From JBEKCD01 sp050015055 (GTDB taxonomy: Archaea; Thermoproteota; Bathyarchaeia; Bathyarchaeales; Bathycorpusculaceae): a stretch of DNA of 64,000 nt. The stretch lies in assembly GCA_050015055.1 (NCBI GenBank), contig JBEKCD010000015.1, positions 17,291-81,290 of the forward strand, in the 5' to 3' direction. Positions 43,248 to 52,324 of the stretch are shown piece after piece. Numbering within the stretch: position 1 is the first letter of the stretch; each line of letters begins with the position of its first letter. Position numbers and translations under genes: made by a program. The notes under the pieces are model-generated. The model was given only the letters and a program-made list of their open reading frames with translations, searched no databases and was not told the DNA's origin.

Positions 43248-43868
43248 TCAGTTTGTGAGGCGGATGAGTCTGGTCGGGGTGACTATTATCTGGATTTTCT
43301 CGTCTTTATCTTCAAAAGGAACTGCCTTCACAACTTGCAAATCGTGAACTGTTACAGCAACTGGGATTGAGCCGAACCTTGTCTTAAGCGTCTTTATCTC
43401 AGCGTCGCCGTATCCGCCTCCCTTTCCGAGTCTGTTTCCTTGCGTGTCTACGGCAACTGCGCCTTCTATCACCAAATCTGGTCTCGGAATTTCCTCGTTG
43501 CCCATTATTTTCCCAAGATTGAAAGCTCCCTTTATCGTGGAAGCAGAAACCGTTGAGCCCTTAGCGTCGTCGGGGTGAACCATGACATAACCATGACGGA
43601 GCCTGGGTGAAACCATGACGAGTATCTTCCCGTCCGAAAGCGTGTTCTCCCTGACCTTTCTCTGTGCAAAATCCGGACTGACAAACACCACACTAGCTCG
43701 TATCCACTCCGCTGAAGCTCTAAGTCTATCGGCAGCCTCATCAGAGCCTCGGAAGTTTGGAATTCGCCCATGACAAGGAAGCGGAAACCTTGCAACACCT
43801 TTCGCCTCGAGTTCTCTCCAGATTTCCTCCCGCAACAACCTCTTCGCAGTTCTAGCATCCATCAGCAT
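43248..43868 (-). CDS. 5-formyltetrahydrofolate cyclo-ligase family protein
   Basis: The 206-residue protein has the family segments AKRLLREEIWRELEAKGVARFP at the start, PRPDLVIEGAVAVDTQGNRLGKGGGYGDAEI (the GKGGGYGD phosphate loop) and VTVHDLQVV. Bacterial relatives close 5-formyl-THF to methenyl-THF using ATP. In archaea using methanopterin the substrate may be different, so I call only the family. Confidence 0.9.
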   Translation of the reverse strand: MLMDARTAKRLLREEIWRELEAKGVARFPLPCHGRIPNFRGSDEAADRLRASAEWIRASVVFVSPDFAQRKVRENTLSDGKILVMVSPRLRHGYVMVHPDDAKGSTVSASTIKGAFNLGKIMGNEEIPRPDLVIEGAVAVDTQGNRLGKGGGYGDAEIKTLKTRFGSIPVAVTVHDLQVVKAVPFEDKDEKIQIIVTPTRLIRLTN

Positions 43869-43946
43869 TCGCCTGAACGCTCACGCTAATGCATATGCAT
43901 TTGCCTAAACTGTTAATTACTCTTTCAACGGATAGCAACTGACTAG

Positions 43947-44441
43947 GTGGTCTGTGTGGATTCGAGGAATCTCTTAGAATATAGTCAGGCACTCAGGAAT
44001 CGATACTTGGAACAGCTTGCCACACTTCCTTGGGCAGAGGTTGTCAAAAGCCGCGGAGCAAGCTTTGATTCCATGAGGGATATTCTTCTGCACACGCTTG
44101 ACGCTGAGGATAGGTGGATCAACTACGCCATTCCCGGGCGTGTAAAAGATTGGGTTTCGCGGAGCCCTGACGAATTTAAGGACATAGATTCTATCAAGAA
44201 ACGCGCAAAGGAAGTCGAAACTAAGACCAAGAATTATCTTGCAAGGATGGCTCCTGCCGAGTTCGAAAGAAGAGTCGAAATCATAAGATCTGGAATGCCG
44301 CCGGTGCAGGTGCGAGTGGAGGACATTCTGATTCACGTGGCCTTTGAGAACGTTCATCACTTCGGCGAGCTGATTGCCCTCTTGTGGCAAATCGACGTGG
44401 AACCGCCGCACATGGGTTGGATAGCCTACCTCCAGAGATAG
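43947..44441 (+). CDS. DinB/YfiT-like four-helix metal-binding protein
   Basis: The 164-residue protein has the three-His pattern of DinB proteins: HTLDAEDRWINY near residue 49 and HVAFENVHHFGELIAL near residue 130. This fold serves thiol transferases and metal-dependent hydrolases. Role unknown. It is a monocistronic gene with a GTG start, divergent from the cyclo-ligase gene. Confidence 0.85.
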   Translation: MVCVDSRNLLEYSQALRNRYLEQLATLPWAEVVKSRGASFDSMRDILLHTLDAEDRWINYAIPGRVKDWVSRSPDEFKDIDSIKKRAKEVETKTKNYLARMAPAEFERRVEIIRSGMPPVQVRVEDILIHVAFENVHHFGELIALLWQIDVEPPHMGWIAYLQR

Positions 44442-44548
44442 TCCTATCGGAAGTGCATTGTAACAAGAGATGGCACCGAGCTGTTCTTTGTACTTGGGCA
44501 ATTTCGCTATCTCGCGCCTTGATCTTGAAAGGGTCTCGAACCCTTTGC

Positions 44549-44944
44549 TCAGCCTTTCTCAGCGTTTTTCTGCCTGAGACGCCCAAGAGAATAACATAGT
44601 AGATCTGCAGCCAGTTGTTCTGTTCTCTTGCACAGAATTCGCAGTTCATCCAGCTGAGGAAGTGCCAAAGCATGTAATTCGCAATCGTGTTTCAATTCTT
44701 CGTATTTCTTCCACGCTGCCTTGCTTTCCAGAATTTCAGAGTCTGTGAGTCTCTCAAGACTGTCTATCGCAGACCTTAAGGAGGCCATGTCCTCCCTCAC
44801 TTCTTCAGGTTTCTTCTGACCTATTCTTTGCTCTAACTCGTTCATCTTCTCTTTGAGTGTTCCAACAGTTTCAAGAGCTTTCTTATAGTCTTCCTTAACG
44901 TTCCTGGCCGCATTTTCAATGCGGGCACCAATCATGTCAGTTTC
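44549..44944 (-). CDS. Coiled-coil protein of unknown function
   Basis: The protein is about 131 residues from ATG 44944 (METDMIGARIEN), or 156 from 45019. It is nearly all helix, with heptads through ETVGTLKEKMNELEQRI and ASLRSAIDSLERL. There is no membrane segment or motif. I prefer the shorter form because the upstream part overlaps the promoter region of the divergent hydrolase gene. It could be a structural or adaptor protein. Confidence 0.6.
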   Translation of the reverse strand, partial: ETDMIGARIENAARNVKEDYKKALETVGTLKEKMNELEQRIGQKKPEEVREDMASLRSAIDSLERLTDSEILESKAAWKKYEELKHDCELHALALPQLDELRILCKRTEQLAADLLCYSLGRLRQKNAEKG

Positions 44945-45107
44945 CATCAAAGTCCGTTGCCCCTGCACCCCTGTGTCGCGTTCGAGATATCGTGCCACGA
45001 TGTTATCGTGCTGCGACAACTAGTTCTTTGGGTGTCAAGATAGAAAAACTATTTAGCCATATTAATGTTCTAGACAGAGAAAAACGCGGACAGGAGCTCA
45101 GTGGATT

Positions 45108-45800
45108 ATGGAAACTTCTTTTATGGTTGAATTTCACGGCGGAAACGTCGCGAAGGAAACTGCGGGTTTTTTGGCAAGGCCGCAGAACACGGGAAGATAT
45201 CCTGCTGTCATTGTCATCCATGAAATATGGGGAGTTGTGGACCACATTAAGGATGTCAGCAGGAGACTTGCAAGTGAAGGCTACGTGGCTCTTGCTGTCG
45301 ACCTTTTTGGAGGGAAGACTATTTCAAGCTTGGAAGAGGGCCGCAAGTTGCGTGAAGAACTGTCTGAAGAGAGAATCATGGGAGACTTGAAAGGTGCGTT
45401 CGATTATCTTCAGTCCTTGGAGTACGTGCAGCCGAAGCGCATCGGCAGCATCGGCTTTTGCATGGGGGGAGGGCTTTCCCTTCTGCTTGCTTGTTGTAAC
45501 AGAGAACTCGCGGCGGCCGTCGTGTTTTATGGCAGAAACCCGTCGCCCATAGACTTGGTGAAGAATGTGCAATGTCCAATTCTTGGCAATTACGCGGGAG
45601 CTGACATGGCAATCAAAGAATCTGACATCAGCCTGTTGAAAGAAGCCATGACGAAGTACGGAAAAGTGTTCGACATCAAGGTTTACCCTGGCGCACCTCA
45701 CGCCTTCTTCAATGACACCCGAGAAAGCTACAGACCTGAAGCTGCCAAAGATGCGTGGAAAAGAACCTTGGACTTCTTCAACAGGTACCTAAAAGCCTAA
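45108..45800 (+). CDS. Dienelactone hydrolase family protein
   Basis: A 230-residue alpha/beta hydrolase with VIVIHEIWGVVDHIKDVSRRLA, nucleophile elbow IGFCMGGGLSLLL (Cys nucleophile), the Asp in GNYAGADMAI and catalytic His in YPGAPHAFFNDTR. It hydrolyses lactones or esters; the physiological substrate is unknown. The stop overlaps the end of the convergent GDPD gene by four bases. Confidence 0.93.
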   Translation: METSFMVEFHGGNVAKETAGFLARPQNTGRYPAVIVIHEIWGVVDHIKDVSRRLASEGYVALAVDLFGGKTISSLEEGRKLREELSEERIMGDLKGAFDYLQSLEYVQPKRIGSIGFCMGGGLSLLLACCNRELAAAVVFYGRNPSPIDLVKNVQCPILGNYAGADMAIKESDISLLKEAMTKYGKVFDIKVYPGAPHAFFNDTRESYRPEAAKDAWKRTLDFFNRYLKA

Positions 45801-46492
45801 CTTCTTTCCTCTACAGCTTTTGCGAGTATGTCCGGCATGTCGCTCGTTATGCCGTCGACGCCTTTCTTCACGTAATCAGCGACTTCCTCCGGCTTGTTTA
45901 TTGTCCACACTATCACTTTTAGGCCGTTTTGATGAGCTTTCTGGACGTCCGCGGTGTGGGTGAACCTGTAGAGCGGAAGCAGGTAACTTGCTTTCAAATC
46001 AGATGCCGTCTTCACGGGGTTCTTGTGTTTCGCGTATATCAAGCCTGTTTCCACTTTCTCGTTCAGTTCCTTGACTTTTCTCAGAGCGTCTTCAAGGAAG
46101 GAAACGATTATCACGTTCTTTTCCAGCCCCTTCTTCTGCACTGCCTTCAGTATTTTCTCTTCGAAGCCAGTTTCCTTCAGCTCTATCAGCACCTTAACCT
46201 TTTTGTCCAGAAAATCAAGAGCTTCTTCCAGCGTCGGAATCTTCTCGTCTTTTTTTGTGTTGAGCTGTTTTATCTCTTTCAACGTGAGCTGACTGACCAG
46301 GCCTTTGCCGTTCGTTGTTCTGTCAACCTCAGCGTCGTGAATCACGACAATTTCGCCGTCTTTTGTCATTCGGACATCAAGCTCCACGGCGTTCACACCC
46401 AATTCCAAGGCCTTCTTGTAGCTGCGCAGCGTGTTTTCAGGTTCGTAGGCTCGGGCCCCTCTGTGTCCCACCTTCAACATGCTTGTAGCCAA
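45797..46492 (-). CDS. Glycerophosphodiester phosphodiesterase
   Basis: The 231-residue TIM barrel begins KVGHRGARAYEPENTLRSYKKALELG and has AVELDVRMTKDGEIVVIHDAEVDRTTNGKG: the HR, E, ELD and H residues that bind Ca/Mg and phosphate in GDPD enzymes. It releases glycerol phosphate and an alcohol from phosphodiesters of lipid head groups. With no signal peptide it is likely cytoplasmic. Single gene. Confidence 0.94.
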   Translation of the reverse strand: MATSMLKVGHRGARAYEPENTLRSYKKALELGVNAVELDVRMTKDGEIVVIHDAEVDRTTNGKGLVSQLTLKEIKQLNTKKDEKIPTLEEALDFLDKKVKVLIELKETGFEEKILKAVQKKGLEKNVIIVSFLEDALRKVKELNEKVETGLIYAKHKNPVKTASDLKASYLLPLYRFTHTADVQKAHQNGLKVIVWTINKPEEVADYVKKGVDGITSDMPDILAKAVEERS

Positions 46493-46614
46493 TTGAGTCG
46501 AAGACTTATAAATCCGTAATGAACGGCAGTTGAAACCGACTAGGGCAGAAGACCCATTGAGGCATTGAGTATTTCATTGTGCGCGCTACGTTTCAGGACC
46601 CATTTGCATTGGTT

Positions 46615-46920
46615 TCAGTAGGGCGGGACCCCGAGCCGCATGTTGTACCTGCGAGGTGATCTGTGTCCAACGAGAGTGTAGGCTAAAAGTGCGATGACGA
46701 AACTGATTGCAAGAACTTCTAGGTCTGAGTTGTTCACCTCTGAACTTTTCGAACCGTCGCCTCCGTCAAGCTGTTTAAGGCCTTGACCTAGCGACCTTGC
46801 TTGAGGCTCGTTCTGTTTGTTGCTTCCGATTCCTATCTGTGCAACGGTGATGAGGGGGACGACGGTGACTAATACGCCTAGAACGGCTGCTGCAAGAAGG
46901 TAAAGGAGAATCTTCTTCAT
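46615..46920 (-). CDS. Small secreted or membrane protein with two hydrophobic segments
   Basis: The 101-residue protein has an N-terminal signal-like helix (KILLYLLAAAVLGVLVTVV), a polar Gly/Ser/Asn-rich extracellular loop of about 45 residues, a second helix (LAISFVIALLAYTLV) and a short basic tail. No family is recognised. It lies upstream of nothing cotranscribed; the wHTH-membrane gene is 73 bp away on the same strand. Confidence 0.6.
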   Translation of the reverse strand: MKKILLYLLAAAVLGVLVTVVPLITVAQIGIGSNKQNEPQARSLGQGLKQLDGGDGSKSSEVNNSDLEVLAISFVIALLAYTLVGHRSPRRYNMRLGVPPY

Positions 46921-46993
46921 AGTGTTCGTCCCCTTACGTAGCTGATGGACTCATGGCTTTTAGTTCTACGTTTTAGAACAGAATGTTGAAGGT

Positions 46994-47452
46994 TCATACA
47001 GGTCTCGCCCTCCACAGTCTAGTGGTTTCAACCCAAAAAATGAGCGTTGCAACAAGTCCGAAAGTCACTGCGTAGAAGCTGGGCGCTATTTGGCCAATGA
47101 TGGCCAGCGTCAAATACGTCGCCAGCATTGTGGTGAAAAGGACTGAGTAGAACAGGTATCGGGGAACCATGAACCGTCCCATTCTGGTGAAAAGTCTCAA
47201 GATGCCCACTTTCACCTCTTCCTTAAGCACATACTCGCCTGTTCCCTTCTTCTCCACCAATCCCAAGTCCTGCAGTTTCTGAAGATGGTGCACGGCGATG
47301 CTTGGACTTGAAAACTTTAAGGCGCGTTGAACCTCACGCACTCCAACGGAATGCGTGGACCGCTGCAGCAAATACCAGTACACCAGAAGCGTCTTGCCCT
47401 TCAGCTCAGACTCCAAAAAAGCCAAATCAAATTCACGCGGAGTTTCCGACAC
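46994..47452 (-). CDS. Winged-helix protein with two membrane helices
   Basis: The 152-residue protein starts with an ArsR/MarR-like winged helix (GVREVQRALKFSSPSIAVHHLQKLQDLGLVEKKGTGEYVL, residues 37-77) followed by two transmembrane helices (about 100-120 and 124-143). A DNA-binding domain held at the membrane suggests a membrane-tethered regulator. The neighbouring small membrane protein could be its partner, by position only. Confidence 0.75.
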   Translation of the reverse strand: MSETPREFDLAFLESELKGKTLLVYWYLLQRSTHSVGVREVQRALKFSSPSIAVHHLQKLQDLGLVEKKGTGEYVLKEEVKVGILRLFTRMGRFMVPRYLFYSVLFTTMLATYLTLAIIGQIAPSFYAVTFGLVATLIFWVETTRLWRARPV

Positions 47453-47936
47453 GAACTATCGCCACGTACACTCTATGGACGAAGTTCTTAAAAGATTAAC
47501 CAACATGCTTCGATTTCACGCGATGCCTTTTAGAGGAACAACACAACGCTACGACAATGCTCATGCATTCCTGTGTTCATTCTACATCTGCAAAGCGGTT
47601 TTCCCTTAACGGCCACACCTGCGTTTTTTGCCATCTCCGTCAACGGACTATGAGACGGCAAGCATTATGACTTCTCCTCAATTCGCTACGTCAAAAATGG
47701 GTTCTTTGGGGTTTCCGTCCCCAAATATTGTATCTACTTCGACTCGGGCCAGCAGTTTTCCCGGTGCGTGCGTTATGAATTTAGGCTTCCCAGCGGCATT
47801 GCGTGTGGACTAGATGCCGGAAAGCGTTTCGTCGCTGAAAAACATCAATCGTTCGGGGCGATACGTCCTTTAAGGTACCGTAGAGCGGCGTCTGCAACCT
47901 GTCAAAGGTAAGCCCGTCTTTTTTAACCGTGCTTTT
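47453..47936. other. Gap with one decayed reading frame
   Basis: Apart from the fragment at 47678-47848 I see nothing coding. TTAAAAG near 47489 on the plus strand gives the minus-strand box CTTTTAA, likely the promoter of the winged-helix membrane gene. Confidence 0.4.
47678..47848 (-). pseudogene. Short protein-like frame interrupted by TAG
   Basis: On the minus strand an ATG reads MFFSDETLSGI, TAG (47812-47810), then STRNAAGKPKFITHAPGKLL and ARVEVDTIFGDGNPKEPIFD to TGA 47678. The second part has strong protein character but no family I can name. It is probably a gene remnant. Confidence 0.35.
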
Positions 47937-48089
47937 TCATGCACTCTTCGTCTTTTCTTCTCGTCTCATTTGCCACATTTGCATCATTTGGGGCAGGCTC
48001 TTCATGTTTTCTTTGATTAGGTCCATAAGTGCCTCGTTGATCTCCACTTCAAACGTCATTTTCACGTGACCTTTCTTCTCTTCAGCCAT
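47937..48089 (-). CDS. 50-residue small protein translationally coupled to its neighbour
   Basis: ATG 48089 is preceded by a strong GGAGGTGATG ribosome-binding site 3-12 nt upstream. The product (MAEEKKGHVKMTFEVEINEA, then a helix LMDLIKENMKSLPQMMQMWQ and a charged tail) is soluble and amphipathic. The gene overlaps the last 28 bp of the upstream ORF in another frame. The ribosome-binding site, stop and composition make it credible; function unknown. Confidence 0.6.
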   Translation of the reverse strand: MAEEKKGHVKMTFEVEINEALMDLIKENMKSLPQMMQMWQMRREEKTKSA

Positions 48090-48376
48090 AACATCACCTC
48101 CATGAGGCTTTTGCCCACCGTACGCCCGGCCTGATCCGACAGTTCCTTCATTATGGCCGCCGCCTGTTCCTGCGTCAAATCAACGTCAACGGCGATTTTG
48201 TAATGTAATTTCCCCAGTCTTCTGGTTTTAGCCTTGTAGTCAAGAATCACGCCACGCTCCTTCAGGTTTTTTAAACGTCTTTTCACGTTGCGAGTGATGT
48301 ATCTGGGCAGGAGGGGTTCAAGCAAGGGGAAAGCCTTTGCGAACAAAGGAACGAATCGCTCCATGATTTGGGCCAT
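48062..48376 (-). CDS. Hypothetical basic protein
   Basis: The 104-residue protein has an N-terminal amphipathic helix (MERFVPLFAKAFPLLEPLLP) and a basic strand-rich centre (RRLKNLKERGVILDYKAKTRRLGKLHYKIAVDVDL). No family is recognised. It is the first gene of a two-gene unit with the 50-residue ORF. The small downstream gene's ribosome-binding site lies inside its 3' end. Confidence 0.6.
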   Translation of the reverse strand: MAQIMERFVPLFAKAFPLLEPLLPRYITRNVKRRLKNLKERGVILDYKAKTRRLGKLHYKIAVDVDLTQEQAAAIMKELSDQAGRTVGKSLMEVMLWLKRRKVT

Positions 48377-48549
48377 ATTTGCTGTCCTCCGACGGGACTG
48401 CGCCGGCGCATGCGTGTCGGTTGATCATATCAGAATTTGATTTGTCCGTCTTAAACTGATGTGACTGTAGGCGTACAGCAACAGTGTTCGCTGGAACTGG
48501 GAGAGACGCAATAGATAAAAGCACAAGTGAGAAGAACTGGTCGAGGCTT

Positions 48550-49452
48550 ATGGCGGCAACTATTAGAAGGCTTCAAAACGCGGATCGCAACGATATAGTG
48601 GAGATATCGAGCCATACTTGGGAAGGGCACGATTACCTCTCGTCTGTGGTTGACGAGTGGTTGCAGGATCCGAAAAGCCACTTTTATGGAGTTGAAGTCG
48701 ACGGACGCGTGGTGGCCGTGGGCAGGCTTCGGCTTGTGGAAAACGGTCGAATCGGTTGGATGGAGGGACTTAGGGTGCACCCTGAATACAGGGGGAGAGG
48801 ACTTGCAAACGACATCACTCGATATATTGTCAACAAGGCTGAATACTTGGGCCTTGAACGTCTTCGTTACACTACGTCTGATGAAAACGCGGCTTCTCTG
48901 AAGCTTGCCAAGATGGCTGGGTTCTCAAGAATCCTCAGAGTGGCCGTTTCTTGGCACTACAAACTCAAACAGGTTCCCACACTTGCAGACCACCCTCCGA
49001 TACTGAAGCGGAGTCCCGAAAGGGCTTGGGACCTGCTGAAAACTAACCCTCGGATTCTTCCTCGCGGAATCTTAGTCTACGAGTGGAAGGCGCTGAACAA
49101 CACCTGTTCAAACCTGAAAGAGATAGGCAAGACCCACACGTTCTACGTCGCTCTGAAAGGGAAAGAATTGGATTCGCTGTCAATTAGCTCTGCCAGACAG
49201 GAACCAGACCAGCCATATTGGAGCTTCACAATCTATGCGGTTGATTCATCCGGTTTCCTGTCTCAATTTTCCCACAACGTAGGAACGGCCTTAAAACACG
49301 GCATTGGTTCAATCGCTTGCACGTTTGAAACCAGATTTGAAAAGACCTTGGATGGGGTAGATCTGAAATCGGAAGAACATCAGGAGACTCATCTGGTCTT
49401 GCTTGAGAAACGGATGCGTCTGCGAAAACAGAAGGGTTACGGAGCCACATAG
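48550..49452 (+). CDS. GNAT acetyltransferase family protein
   Basis: About 300 residues. The N-terminal 150 residues are a GNAT domain with WMEGLRVHPEYRGRGLANDITRYIV (acetyl-CoA site) and LKLAKMAGFSRI. The C-terminal half is a second, unrelated or degenerate domain. I start at ATG 48550 because a TATA-like AGATAAAAGC lies 26-30 nt before the predicted transcription start; the frame is open to 48484. Substrate unknown. Confidence 0.85.
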   Translation: MAATIRRLQNADRNDIVEISSHTWEGHDYLSSVVDEWLQDPKSHFYGVEVDGRVVAVGRLRLVENGRIGWMEGLRVHPEYRGRGLANDITRYIVNKAEYLGLERLRYTTSDENAASLKLAKMAGFSRILRVAVSWHYKLKQVPTLADHPPILKRSPERAWDLLKTNPRILPRGILVYEWKALNNTCSNLKEIGKTHTFYVALKGKELDSLSISSARQEPDQPYWSFTIYAVDSSGFLSQFSHNVGTALKHGIGSIACTFETRFEKTLDGVDLKSEEHQETHLVLLEKRMRLRKQKGYGAT

Positions 49453-49530
49453 AGATCATAAGCAGTCATTCAGGCTCATTGCGGTACTGATGCAACCCGT
49501 TGATCACTTAAGGTTCTGTGGTTGCGCGTT

Positions 49531-49980
49531 CTAAGAGACGTAGGACAGATCTTCGCGGTTTTCTCCGATTTGTTTCATGGCTTCGTATTGTGCTTCTAGA
49601 AGTATCGTCAGTTTGTCAATGTTCTTCTTTATGTCTTCGATATCCTTGGTCTTCTCGAAGAATCCGGAGTTTGCAAGTTGTTCCTTGACATTGTCCACTG
49701 AGATTTGGAGAATCTTTACTTTAAAGGCGAACATCTGGAGGATGTATAGGAGACTCAGTTGAGAAGACAGTCCTTCCAACCGGTCATATTCAATCATTCT
49801 CCCAAGCGTCGCTTTGACTCTTTGCGCTTCAGAAGACTCCTTGGATTTTAACACCTTCTCGTATGCTTCAATCTGTACAGAAGCCGAGTGCTTGTTCTCG
49901 TCGAGGGCCTTCTGTGCTCGCTTTGTAGCCTTCTCCAGCAAATTTAAGATCTCATCCAATCTCCCAGGCTCCAGATACAC
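49531..49980 (-). CDS. Coiled-coil hypothetical protein
   Basis: The 149-residue helical protein has LDEILNLLEKATKRAQKALDENKH and a C-terminal charged heptad region (KDIEDIKKNIDKLTILLEAQ). There is no signal or membrane segment and no motif. It is transcribed alone. Function unknown. Confidence 0.6.
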   Translation of the reverse strand: MYLEPGRLDEILNLLEKATKRAQKALDENKHSASVQIEAYEKVLKSKESSEAQRVKATLGRMIEYDRLEGLSSQLSLLYILQMFAFKVKILQISVDNVKEQLANSGFFEKTKDIEDIKKNIDKLTILLEAQYEAMKQIGENREDLSYVS

Positions 49981-50203
49981 CTGATTTGGGCGTGACAGAT
50001 TAAAGCCTTTACACCGTGCGAGCGAGAAAGACTAATGCGCTCGGGCAACAAGCGCGTGAAACTAAAATGTAAGCTAACCATGGTGAATCTTACAAGTCCT
50101 CGGTAAGCTTTTTGAGGGCTGTAAGACCTCACGCCTTACACTTGAAAAACGATGAAATGAGTCAGACGAAAAAAGAAGGACGCGAAGCGCACGTTGAACA
50201 AAC

Positions 50204-50213
50204 CTTTAAAAAT
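50204..50213 (+). promoter_or_regulatory. TATA box of the four-helix membrane gene
   Basis: CTTTAAAAAT is centred at 50208, exactly 26-27 nt before ATG 50235, indicating a leaderless mRNA. Confidence 0.5.
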
Positions 50214-50234
50214 AGCAATTCCATCTTCGGTGGC

Positions 50235-50669
50235 ATGGCAGTCCCACTTGACCCCATTGGCAATGTGGTCCTCTCTCTTCAAATCGTAATTCTGTTCTTG
50301 TTGATACTGGGACTTCCATTTGTTAAGAGGAAAGGTGAAAAGAAGAACCTTATAAGACATGGCTATTTGACTACTCTAGCTCTCGTATTGCACACGATAA
50401 CCATCTTAATCGTCATGGTTCCTTCCTTTTCTACTAACCCTAATTCTATCGGAAACCTTTCCATTCTCCAATCAATAACTGTCTGGATGCATGCCGCCAC
50501 AGGTACTGCAGCAGAAATCCTGGGGATAGCCGTAGTTGCCTCGTGGGCATTCAAGCCCCTGCAGCAAATGACCTGTGCACGAAGGAAGTGGCTGATGATG
50601 CCAACTTTCATAATATGGACTGTTTCTCTCATTACTGGTGCTGTCATACATGTGGTCGGAATCATCTAG
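50235..50669 (+). CDS. Four-helix membrane protein (DUF420-like)
   Basis: About 144 residues with four hydrophobic helices and histidines inside them (RHGYLTTLALVLHTITIL, VWMHAATGTAAEILG, GAVIHVVGII), a pattern resembling DUF420 or haem-contacting membrane proteins. The frame extends upstream to 50112, but the promoter position puts the start at 50235. Function unknown. Confidence 0.65.
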   Translation: MAVPLDPIGNVVLSLQIVILFLLILGLPFVKRKGEKKNLIRHGYLTTLALVLHTITILIVMVPSFSTNPNSIGNLSILQSITVWMHAATGTAAEILGIAVVASWAFKPLQQMTCARRKWLMMPTFIIWTVSLITGAVIHVVGII

Positions 50670-50884
50670 AAGCTTTCGCGCGCTCTAAGAAACTACTGTC
50701 AATAGAGAGAAAACCAAAGAAGACATAGGTCTTAGCTCGCGCAGTGTTCACAGTTGGAACAGACTTAGATATCTACTTTCTTGGCTTTGAAGTATGTGAA
50801 AGTGATTCGACCTTTGCACACCGATCAGCATATTAGTACATTTAAAAGCTCATCTTATCAGACATTCTTCGGAGAAAGATCAGC

Positions 50885-52324
50885 TTGAAAATCCTGTTCA
50901 TCGAGCCGCCGAAAGACGTCTTCTTTGTAATGGGTGAGTATCTGCCACCGCCATACGGAATCATTCAGCTGGCTGCGTATCTGGAAAGAGAAATCAAGAA
51001 CGTCGATATTGAAATCCTCGACTGCAACGCTGAACAAGTAGATTGGGAGCGAATGGAGAAACGAATCGAATCGTCCAATCCTGACATCGTAGCATCAAGT
51101 TCTTTGGCCACTTGCAATACCTACGTGGTCGCTAGGACTCTTGAAACGGTCAAAAACGTGAACCCGGACATCCTCACCGTCACGGGTGGTCAGCATTTTA
51201 CAGCCACTGCCCAAGAAAGCCTGGAAGAATACCCTGTAATAGACGTGATTGTCCGTGGAGAAGGAGAACAGACTCTTGCTGAACTTGTGACTAATTCAAA
51301 AGGCAAAAGCGCTTTTCCAAGAATCAAAGGTATCTCTTTCAGACATAACGGGCAAATCGTTCACAACCCTCCCAGACCGTTAATTGAGAACCTAGATCAA
51401 CTGCCGTTCCCGGGTTACCATCTAGTCAAGGACACGGTTGACAAGTACCATTTTGCCATGATGGCAGGACGTGACAGCAGATACGCTTTGATTGAAGGTT
51501 CAAGAGGGTGCTCACATGAATGTTCTTTCTGCACACAGTGGCGACACTGGCAGGGAACATGGAGATTGAAAACTCCCAAACGTATTGCAGATGAAATGGA
51601 GTTTTGCCACAGAAACTTCGGCAGCAGATTCGTATGGCTGACAGACGACAACTTCGGCGCGGGGAATCGTGCCAACGACCTGGCAGACGAGATAATTAGG
51701 CATGGAACAGCCGATGAAAAAACTTGGTTTGTGCAGGCTCGATGTGATGATATAATCAAGAACAGGGAAGTGTTGCCGAAACTGCGAAAGTCCGGGCTTA
51801 CGTGGGTTCTATTGGGAGTGGAGAACTCTGAATCATCGACACTTGAAGAATTCAGGAAAGGCATAACGCCGGAAGATGCGAGAAAAGCCGTGAAACTCCT
51901 CAAGGATAACGGTATTTTTGCACATGCAATGTTCATAATAGGCGGACGCAAAGACACTGCGAAATCCATAAGAAACCAATCAGAGTTCGCCAACGATCTG
52001 GACCCAGATTTTGTGATGTTCAGTGCCCTAACGCCGTTTCCCGGAACAGCACTCTTTGAGGAGGCAAAGCGAAACGGGTGGATCGAAGACTTCAACTGGT
52101 CGCACTACGACATGGTTCACGCGATTATGCCCACTGCAACACTGTCAAGAGTACAAGTTCAGGAGCAGCTCTACGAATGCTATAGACGCTTCTACGGGCC
52201 GTGGAAAAGGAAGCTTCAAGGAGTTTTCTCTAACAATGAGATGAAGAGAAGGGTTTTCAGGTACATGGCCGGCAGATCGCTGCTAGCGCAATTCAAGAGT
52301 ATGTTCGTGGGCGCCCCTCAATGA
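50885..52324 (+). CDS. B12-binding radical SAM protein
   Basis: The 479-residue protein has an N-terminal cobalamin-binding domain (residues 1-140; MKILFIEPPKDVFFVMGEYLPPPYG, GGQHFTAT, IVRGEGEQTLAEL) and a radical SAM core with RGCSHECSFC near residue 208 and LLGVENSESSTLEEFRKG. These enzymes methylate or cyclise carbon skeletons, often of lipids or cofactors. Substrate unknown. The start is TTG 50885. The ATGA overlap with the next gene couples its translation to a membrane protein. Confidence 0.92.
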   Translation: MKILFIEPPKDVFFVMGEYLPPPYGIIQLAAYLEREIKNVDIEILDCNAEQVDWERMEKRIESSNPDIVASSSLATCNTYVVARTLETVKNVNPDILTVTGGQHFTATAQESLEEYPVIDVIVRGEGEQTLAELVTNSKGKSAFPRIKGISFRHNGQIVHNPPRPLIENLDQLPFPGYHLVKDTVDKYHFAMMAGRDSRYALIEGSRGCSHECSFCTQWRHWQGTWRLKTPKRIADEMEFCHRNFGSRFVWLTDDNFGAGNRANDLADEIIRHGTADEKTWFVQARCDDIIKNREVLPKLRKSGLTWVLLGVENSESSTLEEFRKGITPEDARKAVKLLKDNGIFAHAMFIIGGRKDTAKSIRNQSEFANDLDPDFVMFSALTPFPGTALFEEAKRNGWIEDFNWSHYDMVHAIMPTATLSRVQVQEQLYECYRRFYGPWKRKLQGVFSNNEMKRRVFRYMAGRSLLAQFKSMFVGAPQ

